A stretch of 64,000 nucleotides of DNA from assembly GCF_002741035.1 (NCBI RefSeq), contig NZ_CP016808.1, forward strand, positions 5,008,501 through 5,072,500, in the 5' to 3' direction. Shown piece after piece: positions 24,838 through 33,274 of this stretch. The DNA comes from Paenibacillus sp. BIHB 4019. GTDB taxonomy: Bacteria; Bacillota; Bacilli; Paenibacillales; Paenibacillaceae. Position numbers and translations under genes: made by a program. The notes beneath the pieces are model-generated. The model had not been told where the DNA came from and made no database searches. It was given only the letters and a program-made list of their open reading frames with translations. Position 1 is the stretch's first letter. Every line of letters begins with the position of its first letter.

Positions 24838-25171
24838 AAGGCTTAAATATTGTGTTAAGTATAATAATAGACTTTTTTAGCTGTTTATCATCAAGTGTTA
24901 ATAGTAATTCTATGATATCTTTTAAATTTTCTCTATTATTAACCAATTTTTTTGTATCCCTATGGTCTAAAAAAAATTCATATAATTCGACGTCCAGTGC
25001 ATCAGCAATTTTTTCTAAGCTCTTTATAGAGATATTATTCTCAGCACGTTCAATGCCACCAATATATGAAAATGCAAAACCACATTTTTCGCCAAGGGAC
25101 GTTTGGGAATATCCTTTTGCTTTACGTATTTCCCTGACTCTTTTTCCTATCTTAATTAAAGAATCCTCCAT
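24836..25171 (-). CDS. XRE-family transcriptional regulator
   Basis: 111 aa from the ATG at 25171 (MEDSLIKIGKRVREIRKAKG); GTG 25180 is an alternative. An N-terminal HTH (RKAKGYSQTSLGEKCGFAFS, then YIGGIERAENNISIKSLEKIADAL) is typical of SinR/immunity-type XRE repressors. The C-terminal ~40 residues are helical and probably dimerise. AGAGGTG precedes the start. It is divergent from the DUF4236 gene at 25328 across a ~155-bp intergenic region, where it likely binds. It may be the element's main repressor. Confidence 0.85.
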   Translation of the reverse strand: MEDSLIKIGKRVREIRKAKGYSQTSLGEKCGFAFSYIGGIERAENNISIKSLEKIADALDVELYEFFLDHRDTKKLVNNRENLKDIIELLLTLDDKQLKKSIIILNTIFKP

Positions 25172-25327
25172 TAGCCACACCTCTTAAGTAAAGTGTAGAC
25201 AAAAATTTGATAGGAGGACATAAGTCTAAAATGGTTAAAATTGATTTTAAATGATATTTATATTAGTCATTATGTTGTATAATTATTGACATGTTAATCA
25301 TCTATTACATATTAGGGGGAATTTAAA

Positions 25328-25951
25328 ATGGGATTTTTTCGTTTCAGGAAAAGCATAAACCTTGGTGGAGGAGTTAAATTAAATGCTGGTAAAAAAGGGC
25401 TAGGGATTAGTGCTGGAGTCAAAGGATTGCGTGTTAGTCATGGAGCTGACGGCAAAACAAGAGTCACTGCAAGCATGCCAGGAACAGGTATCAGCTATCA
25501 GGAAACTTTGAATAAGAAAAAGACAACTTCTAACGAACTATCCCAGAGTAATGTGAGTAATGAATACAAATTTGAACAACAGTCATACTCAGATAAAGGA
25601 AATCTTCTTTATAAGGTGTATGGAGAATATTTAGGGCTATATGACGATAGGGAATTTGATCCTCCTAATCGTGACTTAAAGTATAAGACTTGTGAGATTT
25701 TATTTTATGAAGGTGAAGTATCAGTTAATTTAAATAATGTAGCCTATGTTAGAGAATACTGCTCAATTGCAGAAATCGACTTTTCTGTGAAAGTTGAAAA
25801 GAAAGGGATTTTCTCAAGTAAGATGAAATATATTCTGCATATTATTATAAATAGAGAACCATTTGGAGATACCGTTTTGCAAGTTAGGATTCCAAATATG
25901 ATGTTTGCAGAAGATATCAAAAGAGCTATTCAAAGAAAAGTTTTCAGGTAG
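25328..25951 (+). CDS. DUF4236 domain protein
   Basis: 207 aa. The first ~55 residues (GFFRFRKSINLGGGVKLNAG, KKGLGISAGVKGLRVSHGADGK, then PGTGISYQETL) are the DUF4236 domain, a glycine-rich, beta-hairpin-like module found at the N-terminus of many uncharacterised proteins, often in mobile DNA. A Ser/Asn-rich linker follows, then a ~120-residue C-terminal domain of unknown type. AGGGGG lies upstream of ATG 25328. It is divergent from the XRE regulator. Function unknown. Confidence 0.8.
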   Translation: MGFFRFRKSINLGGGVKLNAGKKGLGISAGVKGLRVSHGADGKTRVTASMPGTGISYQETLNKKKTTSNELSQSNVSNEYKFEQQSYSDKGNLLYKVYGEYLGLYDDREFDPPNRDLKYKTCEILFYEGEVSVNLNNVAYVREYCSIAEIDFSVKVEKKGIFSSKMKYILHIIINREPFGDTVLQVRIPNMMFAEDIKRAIQRKVFR

Positions 25952-26132
25952 TAATTGAAGAATGCTATATATTGTGTTACAAGCCCTACGAACTCGTAAA
26001 CAACACATAGTTATGGTATGGCGTTGCAAGATTGAAATCAATATAAAGTAGCTCAGATGTCGATTTCTCTCAAAATGTTCTATATAGGTACCTAAGTAGT
26101 AACAAACATTTTCTATTACTTGGAGGTTGGAA

Positions 26133-26819
26133 ATGAAGCATTGTGTTAGTTGTGATAAGCGATATGAACAGGAAGTGATTTATTGCGGTTTATGTGGAAA
26201 AGAGTTAGAAGAGGTAGTAGACAACAAACAAGACTTGGCTGTAAATCCATTAAAGACATCTAATGCAATTCAAAGAAACAAGTCATCAAAAACTCTAAAA
26301 TCAATAATTGCTGTTGCTACAGTCTTGTTTTTTATAGCGATTGTATATTTCATCTTCAACAATTTCATTTCCATTGATGGACAGGCTAAAGTTGCTGTAA
26401 ACAAATATCTTTCCGCAATTAAAAATGGGGATTCTACATCAGATTTTAAAGAATATGACGTTGATGATTTTATAAATGTACTTGATTACAAATTCTTACG
26501 TGTGATTTACACGTCGAAAGCACCTGAACAATTAATTATCAATGAGGGTACTTATGATAAGTTCCACAAAGATGATTATCAGTCATTTGATGAGTGGAAA
26601 GAGAGTATGAAGAAAGATTTTAAAAGTTTTGAAGTAATATCAGAGGATGATCAAGAGATGATAATGCAATCCCTGACTGAAACCTACGATAAAGTTACGT
26701 TACTTTATGATGTGACTGTAACAAACGGTTTAGGGGAATCTGTTTATAAAAAAGCTAATTTTATTGTTAAAAATGATGAATATGACGGTAAGTTTAGAGT
26801 CAATATGATTGATTACTAA
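26133..26819 (+). CDS. Zinc-ribbon membrane protein with extracytoplasmic domain
   Basis: 228 aa from ATG 26133 (GGAGG 6 nt upstream). The N-terminus has a zinc ribbon CVSCDKRY...YCGLCGKEL. A basic linker and one transmembrane helix follow (residues ~57-78, SIIAVATVLFFIAIVYFIF), then an acidic ~145-residue outside domain. This layout (zinc ribbon, helix, NTF2-like or TcaA-like outer domain) is common in Firmicutes membrane-stress proteins. The outer domain's family is not certain. It lies between DUF4236 and a glycine-rich membrane protein. Confidence 0.65.
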   Translation: MKHCVSCDKRYEQEVIYCGLCGKELEEVVDNKQDLAVNPLKTSNAIQRNKSSKTLKSIIAVATVLFFIAIVYFIFNNFISIDGQAKVAVNKYLSAIKNGDSTSDFKEYDVDDFINVLDYKFLRVIYTSKAPEQLIINEGTYDKFHKDDYQSFDEWKESMKKDFKSFEVISEDDQEMIMQSLTETYDKVTLLYDVTVTNGLGESVYKKANFIVKNDEYDGKFRVNMIDY

Positions 26820-26889
26820 ACTGTATGTTTGCAAGAAAGATTGTGAAAGCTATTTGATGTTATTCTAAATAACGATGGAGATCAGAGAC

Positions 26890-27621
26890 ATGGAAAACAA
26901 GAAAAGTCTACTTAGTGTAGATGAAAATGCAATTCTATCAGAAGAGTTTTCGAAAGCTCCTTTAGTTCAAAAATTATCATTATTCACATGTTGGATACCA
27001 CTACTCTTAACGATTTATCTGTGGTACAAGCTTCAATTTTGGTGGGGAGTTTTAGCGCTATTAGTTTTCATTATTATGGCAGGGTCAGGATTAGTAATAG
27101 ATACAAAAGCTAAAGATAGAGTCAAGAAACAAAAAGATAAAGCTCTAGATGAAATAATAACTGCTAACGGAATAACCAACATGCAGAAATATGTAGCTGA
27201 ATACGATGATTTTGCTGTTGTAGTGGATGAATTGAAAGAACGTCTCTATTTTATAGATTATGAAATCAGAGAGTTTTCGCTTTCAGATGTCCTAGAGGTG
27301 GAAATGATTGAAGATGAAGTGCAAATCACTAAGACCTCTAGAGGTAGTCAATTAGGTGGTGCAGTAATCGGAGGGCTGATAGCTGGTGGTGTTGGTGCAG
27401 TAATTGGTGGGGTTTCAGGAACGAAGACAACTTCCAGCGACAGCGTAAAGAGAATATATATGAAATTAATAGTTGATGATACCAAAAGACCATATGTTAC
27501 TGTTAATTTTCTAAATGAAAAGAAAGAAATATCTAAAAAAGATAAAAAAGCTGAGAAGGCAATAGAGGATGCTAATCACTGGTATGGATTAATCAGCGTT
27601 TTGATTAATAGGGCTGTATAG
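26890..27621 (+). CDS. Membrane protein with glycine-rich C-terminal segment
   Basis: 243 aa from ATG 26890, with ATGGAG as ribosome site 9 nt upstream; ATG 26875 is in frame but has none. Two close helices lie near residues 28-65 (LSLFTCWIPLLLTIYL and WGVLALLVFIIMAGSG). A soluble region with IDYEIREFSLSDVLEVEMIED follows, then GGAVIGGLIAGGVGAVIGG, a glycine-zipper-like hydrophobic segment. Glycine zippers occur in membrane-inserting proteins. The family is known to me only as uncharacterised mobile-element proteins. Third gene of the 25328-27621 cluster. Confidence 0.6.
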   Translation: MENKKSLLSVDENAILSEEFSKAPLVQKLSLFTCWIPLLLTIYLWYKLQFWWGVLALLVFIIMAGSGLVIDTKAKDRVKKQKDKALDEIITANGITNMQKYVAEYDDFAVVVDELKERLYFIDYEIREFSLSDVLEVEMIEDEVQITKTSRGSQLGGAVIGGLIAGGVGAVIGGVSGTKTTSSDSVKRIYMKLIVDDTKRPYVTVNFLNEKKEISKKDKKAEKAIEDANHWYGLISVLINRAV

Positions 27622-27711
27622 GTATTTATCCAAATTGAGATTTTTATTTTAACAGACTATTGCTGACATGAAAGCTTGGATGGTACTGTCTAGGAAATAA
27701 TATTTTTACGC

Positions 27712-27773
27712 GAAAGCATCGCTAATTCTTGGGCAAGAACTGTCCTTGATTTAGTGGTGCTTTTTGTTTTTCG
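27712..27773 (+). terminator. Probable terminator after the membrane protein cluster
   Basis: AAAGCATCGCTAA (27713-27725) pairs with TTAGTGGTGCTTTTT further on, allowing G-U pairs, and is followed by T-rich sequence. Between it and 28000 an open stretch of about 45 codons without a start codon ends at 27926 and may be a gene fragment. Confidence 0.5.
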
Positions 27774-27999
27774 GAGAGGGTCAAGGATTATGAAGGGAAA
27801 TTAATTGTTACTGATGCTGATTTCCAGAACAGTGTTTACTTTCAACAGAAGGTAGAAGTATGGGGTAATGAAGAGTTGGATGATGCTTGTATGATTATAG
27901 ATTTCAATGACTCTATTTTAGAATAAATGATGGATTTCACTATATCAAGTAAAATTGCGTATTCTGTGTTATTAAGTAAATGGGGTATATAGAATCTGA

Positions 28000-28395
28000 T
28001 TGTATTATAATGATAGAATTAATATGGAAACATCAGGGGCTAGAGATTTTGGAGCAGATATTGTTGTTACTGATCGTGAGGGAATAAGGAATGTGGTACA
28101 GGCGATACGATATATTGATCCAGTGGGTATCAGCGCGATTCAAGAGGTTTTCTCTTGCATGAGGTACTACAGAGCCAAAAAAGCGATAGTCATAGCATTT
28201 GCCAAGTTTACTGAGCCATGTGAAACGTTAGCTGGAATTAAACATGTGAAGTTGTTAGACAGAAGTGACTTGGTAGCCAAGATTGACGATTTCAAACGAG
28301 ATGATATTCAGGGAGTAAGGGACAGAACTGAAACAGAGTCGCGCATTATTTTTGAATCATGGAATGAGACAAATAGTGAAATGATTATTCAATGA
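28000..28395 (+). pseudogene. Mrr-like restriction endonuclease fragment lacking the catalytic lysine
   Basis: 131 aa at most. GARDFGADIVVTDREGIRNVVQAIRY, VGISAIQEVFSCMRYYRAKKAIVIAFAKF and LLDRSDLV follow the Mrr-type PD-(D/E)XK fold closely: the metal-binding Asp (DFGAD) is present, but the QAKR motif reads QAIR, so the essential Lys is Ile. The N-terminal part of such enzymes is absent, there is no good ribosome site, and the start (TTG 28000 or ATG 28024) is unclear. It looks like a dead remnant. A second Mrr remnant lies at 17936-18304. Confidence 0.65.
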
Positions 28396-28580
28396 GTATT
28401 TTATACGAAACGTGCATACAGAAAGTTATATGAGAAATTCAACAAGGCTTAAGCTAAAGCAGACTACTATAAAACAGGTATTAATCTCTACAAAAATGAG
28501 GTGATTCAAAGCTAATTTGATTTAGAGTTAATGTTCTGTTTTTCTGAGAACAACGTAATTTAAAATAATTAGAGAATGGT

Positions 28581-30101
28581 GTGATTACATTGGAAGTTGA
28601 CTTTAGTATGAAACATAAAGCTGATCGATTCCGTGAAATACTTGAATCATTACTCAAAAACTATCAGCCTCATGATTATGCAGTATTCGTATCCAATATT
28701 CTTAATGATGTTTTTAATAAGAGTGAACAATTTGGACGGTATCCACCTCATTTTTTGTTACACTCAATTCAGTCAAACTGTATTTATCATCGTACCAATC
28801 GAAACCAGGAACTTAGCAAAAACAAACTTCAAAAGATACTAAATCATTATCGCCAATATTTTGATCCAGTTGCTATGTACTTCTTGGAAAAGGATGATGG
28901 TGTAACACCATTCTTAATAAATATGTTTAGGCAACAATTTTTTTTGCAGTGGGGTCATGGTTCTAACTCGTTGGGTCGCATGATAACATTGTTTAATTTA
29001 GGTAATTACCCTAAAAGCGAGACTTTTTTTAAAGAGAAATATGGAATGTCTTTCGATGAATGGTTACTTGCAGGAGTTGCGGTGCAGGCTTATATTTCTG
29101 TGCATAAACCACAAATTATTTCTCCACTTTACTATTTTAGCTTGGAGACGAAGATTGTTCCTGATAGTGTTATTGATTATTTTTTTAAAATTAATTCTAT
29201 ATCACCTATAGAAGTTAAAAACTATAATGAACAAGTTGAAAAGAAGGTTGGGCAATCAAACTCAGAGTTATATGATACGTATCTTCAAGGGGTATTTGTT
29301 GAAAAGCCAATGCTTCAACTGAATGATATAGAGTACCTTGTTATACATAAAGAACTATTTATGAGAAAGATTACTGAAGGTATTTTCGACATTTGTAAGA
29401 AGGAACTTCCTAGTGACTTTGGAGTTGAATTTGGAGAAAGTTTTGAGAGATACATTGAAAAATTGTTATTGAATTTTATTCCTAAATCAAAAGTTTTTAG
29501 AGAGAGCCAACTCCGCCAACACACTAGTAAAAAAGTATGTGATTTTATGATTGTATTTGAAGATTATATATATCTTATAGAATCTAAAGGAGTGGAGTTT
29601 AGCGCTTATATTTCATCAGAGAACGCTATGAAGCAAGATAACTCTACAAGGAAAATAAGTACTGGATTTGAGCAGTTGTATTCAGTTGTAGAAATGATTA
29701 ATAACGGTACTTTCACAAGCTTGATAGGGGAGAGTAAGCACAAGAAAATTATTGCATCAGTGATAACCTATAAACAAATCATTTCTGCTAATTCGGATTG
29801 GTACTATGAAAATAATATTTCTCCGAATTTAAAGAAAAATAATTCAAAAGATATTGAATTTTTTCAATATAGACCGCAAATTTTATCAATTATTGAGTTG
29901 GAACTATTACTGAAGTATTGTAAAGATTCAAATAAAAGCTATCTTGATGTTTTTGAGGAAAGGTTGGGAAATGAAAATTATGTTTTGATGGGTGAGTGGT
30001 ATAGTTTTTTGGATTTAGAAAACGATATAATACCCTTTCTAGCGGATACGCATAGAGATTATCTTGATAGATTGCTACCCGACATAAGACTGAAAAATTA
30101 A
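28581..30101 (+). CDS. Large protein with PD-(D/E)XK-like nuclease motif, possible defence gene
   Basis: 506 aa from GTG 28581 (TTG 28590 or ATG 28608 possible). The N-terminal ~230 residues are helical with no known family. In the C-terminal half, GESFERYIEKLL, then CDFMIVFEDYIYLIESKG give the E...D...ExK order of PD-(D/E)XK nucleases, spaced as in restriction-like effectors. A long tail follows. It is the last gene before the right end of the element, a common site for cargo such as anti-phage genes. I cannot assign a named system. Confidence 0.65.
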   Translation: MITLEVDFSMKHKADRFREILESLLKNYQPHDYAVFVSNILNDVFNKSEQFGRYPPHFLLHSIQSNCIYHRTNRNQELSKNKLQKILNHYRQYFDPVAMYFLEKDDGVTPFLINMFRQQFFLQWGHGSNSLGRMITLFNLGNYPKSETFFKEKYGMSFDEWLLAGVAVQAYISVHKPQIISPLYYFSLETKIVPDSVIDYFFKINSISPIEVKNYNEQVEKKVGQSNSELYDTYLQGVFVEKPMLQLNDIEYLVIHKELFMRKITEGIFDICKKELPSDFGVEFGESFERYIEKLLLNFIPKSKVFRESQLRQHTSKKVCDFMIVFEDYIYLIESKGVEFSAYISSENAMKQDNSTRKISTGFEQLYSVVEMINNGTFTSLIGESKHKKIIASVITYKQIISANSDWYYENNISPNLKKNNSKDIEFFQYRPQILSIIELELLLKYCKDSNKSYLDVFEERLGNENYVLMGEWYSFLDLENDIIPFLADTHRDYLDRLLPDIRLKN

Positions 30102-30204
30102 CACACACTTGCTTAACTGAAAACAATGGTTGAGTTGACGGAAGAGAGTTTGGGAAAAGAGCTATAGTAGTTCAGTTCATAATTCAGCTGTAAATAGTAA
30201 GAAC

Positions 30205-30300
30205 AGATATTTATCGGGTTGACACTATCTGAGTCTTGAAGTAAGGTTTGAGTAGGGATAAATGGGCTATAAATTTTCCCTAGAAAACCCGATAAACATT
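30205..30300. repeat. Putative arm-type integrase sites, right end
   Basis: AGATATTTATCGGG (30205-30218) is the inverted form and CCCGATAAACATT (30288-30300) the direct form of the CGATAAATAT motif seen near attL. They sit 30-140 bp inside attR. The remaining non-coding DNA 30102-30341 shows nothing else. Confidence 0.5.
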
Positions 30301-30341
30301 TGGATTTGTACTACTCATTCGAACATTTTGACAGCTCAATA

Positions 30342-30572
30342 GCGATTACAAAAACGTTATATCCAGCAATCGCCGAAAAATTCAAAACGACACCATCCCG
30401 CGTCGAACGGGCAATTCGCCATGCTATTGAAGTCGCCTGGACGCGCGGCAACATCGACAGCATCAGCCACCTATTTGGCTATACCATCAATATCAGCAAG
30501 TCGAAACCAACGAATAGCGAATTTATTGCGATGGTTGCAGACAAGCTGCGGATTGAGCATAAGGTGTCTTAA
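30342..30572 (+). pseudogene. spo0A: Displaced 3' end of spo0A, with attR
   Basis: The reading frame for Spo0A residues 195-270 with stop TAA. Bases 30342-30445 equal 8105-8208 exactly. Then 11 base differences follow, all synonymous (8 codons plus TGA versus TAA), so the encoded 76 residues equal the rebuilt gene. It lacks the receiver domain, the first part of the DNA-binding domain, and a ribosome site. An in-frame TTG at 30300 would add 14 unrelated residues, but nothing supports translation. It is best read as the chromosomal 3' end separated by insertion. Confidence 0.9.
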
Positions 30573-30753
30573 AAGCGCGTCGTTACTGGATTTACGCTCT
30601 TTAATTGTTTGCAAAACGGTGAATTTGCGGCTGGACCCGCTTCATCGTTCCGATAAACTTTTACGCATAGGTTGCGGTAAACCCGATTAATTCCGGATAG
30701 TACACGTAGACATATATTTCACAATAAAACACAATAATAGCTACACAGCATCG

Positions 30754-30792
30754 CGGTCACTTACGGAGCTTATTCCGTAATGTGGCCGTTTT
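30754..30792 (+). terminator. Probable original spo0A terminator
   Basis: CGGTCACTTACGGA (30754-30767) pairs with TCCGTAATGTGGCCG (30774-30788), followed by TTTT. It follows the displaced spo0A end, so the rebuilt gene at 7523 no longer has it downstream. Confidence 0.65.
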
Positions 30793-30866
30793 ATATTCAA
30801 GATCCCGTTACATATACCGATAGTATACGTATTAGCTAAAAAAGGAAATCGCTGGGGGATTAAGCA

Positions 30867-31529
30867 ATGAAAAAGAGTAACGTAGCAATGTTCGGGATTC
30901 TCATCGGTACCGCGCTTTTAACGGCATGCACGAAAGAAACGGCCCTTCCGAAGGCGAGCGAAAGTCCATCACCTAAATCTATCATGATTACCTCGCCCAA
31001 TCCGTCATTAGAGCCGACACCTTCACCTAGTCCAACAGCTACTCCTTTCGACTGGGCAACCGCTGAAGTAACAGAGGATAATGTAAGACAGGCACTAGAG
31101 GGCAATGTAGGGGCTCCATTCGCAATTCCGGTTAAGGACGAGACTTTCCGCAAATTCGTGTCTAGTTATGATGAGAAAGGTGAATACATAGAAATCACTG
31201 TTAATCCTGGAATATTTACGGATGAAAAGGACTTCGTAAAGAAAGCTGGCGGGTCATTAATCGAATACTCTAAGTTTCTCTTTGAGAATCCAGAGGTATA
31301 CGAGATAACCGTAAACGCGCTCATCAATGATGTGGCTGGCGGAGAAAATGAAGGCGTATCTATTTCGTGGAGAAGAGACGAAGCGGAACGCATTGATTAT
31401 GACATAGTATTGGAGAGCATGTTTGGGGATTACACGATACCGTATGGCCTTGCGCGTAAGTATTCGCTTCAGAAAGAGTTATACGAAGGATTAGCAGATT
31501 TTGAGCTTCCTCAATATAACAATCTATAA
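30867..31529 (+). CDS. Lipoprotein of unknown function
   Basis: 220 aa with a lipoprotein signal peptide: KKSN start, hydrophobic core, and lipobox LTAC with Cys at about residue 21. A Ser/Pro/Thr-rich spacer (residues ~30-65) precedes a ~150-residue acidic domain. GGGGG precedes ATG 30867. The domain is not recognised. The gene lies between the displaced spo0A 3' end and a second, decayed spo0A-like end at 31545, so it may have arrived with an earlier insertion at this site. Confidence 0.7.
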   Translation: MKKSNVAMFGILIGTALLTACTKETALPKASESPSPKSIMITSPNPSLEPTPSPSPTATPFDWATAEVTEDNVRQALEGNVGAPFAIPVKDETFRKFVSSYDEKGEYIEITVNPGIFTDEKDFVKKAGGSLIEYSKFLFENPEVYEITVNALINDVAGGENEGVSISWRRDEAERIDYDIVLESMFGDYTIPYGLARKYSLQKELYEGLADFELPQYNNL

Positions 31530-31544
31530 AGCGTACCCAATAGA

Positions 31545-31598
31545 GTGGTCATCGATATAATTTCAGACAAAGTGTATTTTAAGCATAAGGTTAGTTAG
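31545..31598 (+). pseudogene. Decayed third copy of the spo0A 3' end (tentative)
   Basis: Eighteen codons read VVIDIISDKVYFKHKVS-stop, against [21 protein letters not shown] in Spo0A. 35 of 54 bases match the spo0A end in the same register, including 13 consecutive bases over HKV. No further upstream similarity was found. Chance is not excluded, but the register, stop position and location 1 kb after the second copy favour a remnant. Confidence 0.45.
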
Positions 31599-31733
31599 AG
31601 CTAGATGACTCAAGAGATTAAAGCCAAATGCATTTGACTCATTAGGGCTTGTTATTGGAATGCATCCTGGCAGCTTATCGCTTCCAATCTAAAGGCTGCT
31701 AAATACTACGAATGAACCAAAGGAGATGTAATT

Positions 31734-32351
31734 ATGACTTGGACGCTGGACAGCGTGTATGCTCGTAACACAGAAGCGCCGTATACTTTTTATTTGCCTA
31801 GCCCTCAAGTGTTAAAGGGATTAGAGGTCGGGGAGTTAGTGAAATTGATCTTTTTGTCCGATGAGGAGCACGAGCAATTTATTGGCGAAAGAATGTGGGT
31901 TGAAATTGTGGAGCGAAATGAGGACAACTTTAAGGGCTTGCTCAGAAATATACCGTCTTACATAACTGAACTAAGCTATGGACAAGAAATTCAATTTACT
32001 TATGAGCATATATGCGATACGAAACTGGAAGATCCAGAAGCGAGCAAATGGAATTATTATATGGATACAAAAATTGTAATGACCCGAGATGCTCTAGAAA
32101 AGAGAAGCTTCAATCTCATGCTGAAAGATGAGCCGAATGAAGAAAATCATTTAGGCTGGATCTTTTTTAGCGGCCATGAACCTGAAGGATACAATGGGAA
32201 TCTGGAAAATTACCAAATTGTATCACTTGGAGCGGCGCTTAATATCGACGATTCTTTTTTAGCATTTGTAGATGACGAACCGTTTTCTGCTTATGAACGA
32301 GATTCTGAGACGGGCAAATTTAATAAATTGATCGATTATGATTGGGGTTGA
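31734..32351 (+). CDS. Immunity-like protein, DUF2314 plus Imm33 (DUF2185)-like
   Basis: 205 aa. The N-terminal half (FYLPSPQVLKGLEVGELVKL, GERMWVEIVE, LLRNIP) resembles DUF2314. The C-terminal half (LGWIFFSGHEPEGYNGNLEN, YQIVSLGAALNIDDSFLAFV) resembles the Imm33/DUF2185 domain, found in immunity proteins of polymorphic toxin systems and as orphans. AAAGGAG precedes ATG 31734. No toxin gene is adjacent, so it may be an orphan immunity gene or a housekeeping homologue. Domain calls are from memory of the families. Confidence 0.6.
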   Translation: MTWTLDSVYARNTEAPYTFYLPSPQVLKGLEVGELVKLIFLSDEEHEQFIGERMWVEIVERNEDNFKGLLRNIPSYITELSYGQEIQFTYEHICDTKLEDPEASKWNYYMDTKIVMTRDALEKRSFNLMLKDEPNEENHLGWIFFSGHEPEGYNGNLENYQIVSLGAALNIDDSFLAFVDDEPFSAYERDSETGKFNKLIDYDWG

Positions 32352-32429
32352 TTGACAAGCTGGATAGTTAAAATCGAACATTATTAATTAGAGAATCTGG
32401 GATTCTGATTGACCGTCTCTCTTTCAAAG

Positions 32430-33098
32430 TTAGATTTTCTCACTTAGCACAGATAAGTTATCTTGTCCATCAGGCCAATCGCTGCACCGCTCCATAAAAT
32501 CAGGCAAGGCGAGGTGGAAGCGTTCAAACGGGAGAGATAGAAATTCGATTCTTTTTCTAATACGTGCTTGTTTGGCCGGTTCATCATGATAAAACATGAA
32601 TTGATCTATATTTTTATCCAGCTTCTCTCTAAGTGTTAAAATAAAACCGATCGCGATATGGGTTTGGGCCAATTCCTGCAAATCGGCAGCAAGCGCTTCG
32701 CTTAAGCTTCGCATGTTTGGAAGCTTTAAACAATGATGAATGGAAAATGAGTCTGGCGTGTAATCTACGCGGAAGTCCTGTCCAGGCACTTGCTCCCAAA
32801 AATCGTTCCACTGCTGCAAATAGCCCGTTTCATAAAGGACATATTTAATAAACCCACATAACCATGCGGTACAGCTTGTATTGCGGCGCTGGCATCCAAC
32901 CCGATCTGAAAGATGTCGGCAGCCGCTGCAGCAGGAACCGCTATTTGAAATGCAAACTTTGCAAATATGGTCAGAACCTATCGCTTGCAGGGAGGCCATT
33001 CCAAGGTCAATGACCACTTGCTTGCTTATTTTTTGTAGTCCTTCATCAAGGATTAGCGAATTTTCTCTAGATGGTTGTTGAATGGTAAAGCCGGGCAT
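32430..33098 (-). CDS. Cysteine-rich protein of unknown function
   Basis: 222 aa, with nine cysteines in residues 46-81 (CKVC, then SCCSGC, VGC, TSC and LCGF), suggesting a metal- or cluster-binding site. The rest is helical and acidic to neutral. It is transcribed away from arsR; the intergenic region 33099-33274 holds operator-like ATATTCA repeats. A role connected to the ArsR/SulP pair is likely from context only. I do not recognise the family. Confidence 0.55.
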   Translation of the reverse strand: MPGFTIQQPSRENSLILDEGLQKISKQVVIDLGMASLQAIGSDHICKVCISNSGSCCSGCRHLSDRVGCQRRNTSCTAWLCGFIKYVLYETGYLQQWNDFWEQVPGQDFRVDYTPDSFSIHHCLKLPNMRSLSEALAADLQELAQTHIAIGFILTLREKLDKNIDQFMFYHDEPAKQARIRKRIEFLSLPFERFHLALPDFMERCSDWPDGQDNLSVLSEKI

Positions 33099-33137
33099 TC
33101 GAATCCTTTCCTCTCCTGTGAATCATTTTAAAATCAA

Positions 33138-33249
33138 ATATTCAAAAGTATGAATATATTAAGTATTATACGCGTCATGAAAATAATCAACAAGCCTACA
33201 GTTCATTATCAATCATTTCTGGATGTATGCTATGATATTCATATATTCA
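33138..33249. promoter_or_regulatory. ArsR-type operator repeats between divergent genes
   Basis: ATATTCAAAAGTATGAATAT (33138-33157) is a near-perfect 7-4-2-7 palindrome, and two further ATATTCA half-sites occur at 33235-33249. Another ATATTCA plus ATATATGAA pair lies before sulP (33736-33760). The repeats probably let the ArsR protein control all three genes. Confidence 0.5.
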
Positions 33250-33274
33250 AAAGTTTACGATTAAGGAGCAGTTT

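Noticed and set aside
30300..30572. Separate gene starting at TTG 30300
   Set aside because: The first 14 codons come from the element end, no ribosome site is present, and the rest is the displaced spo0A end.
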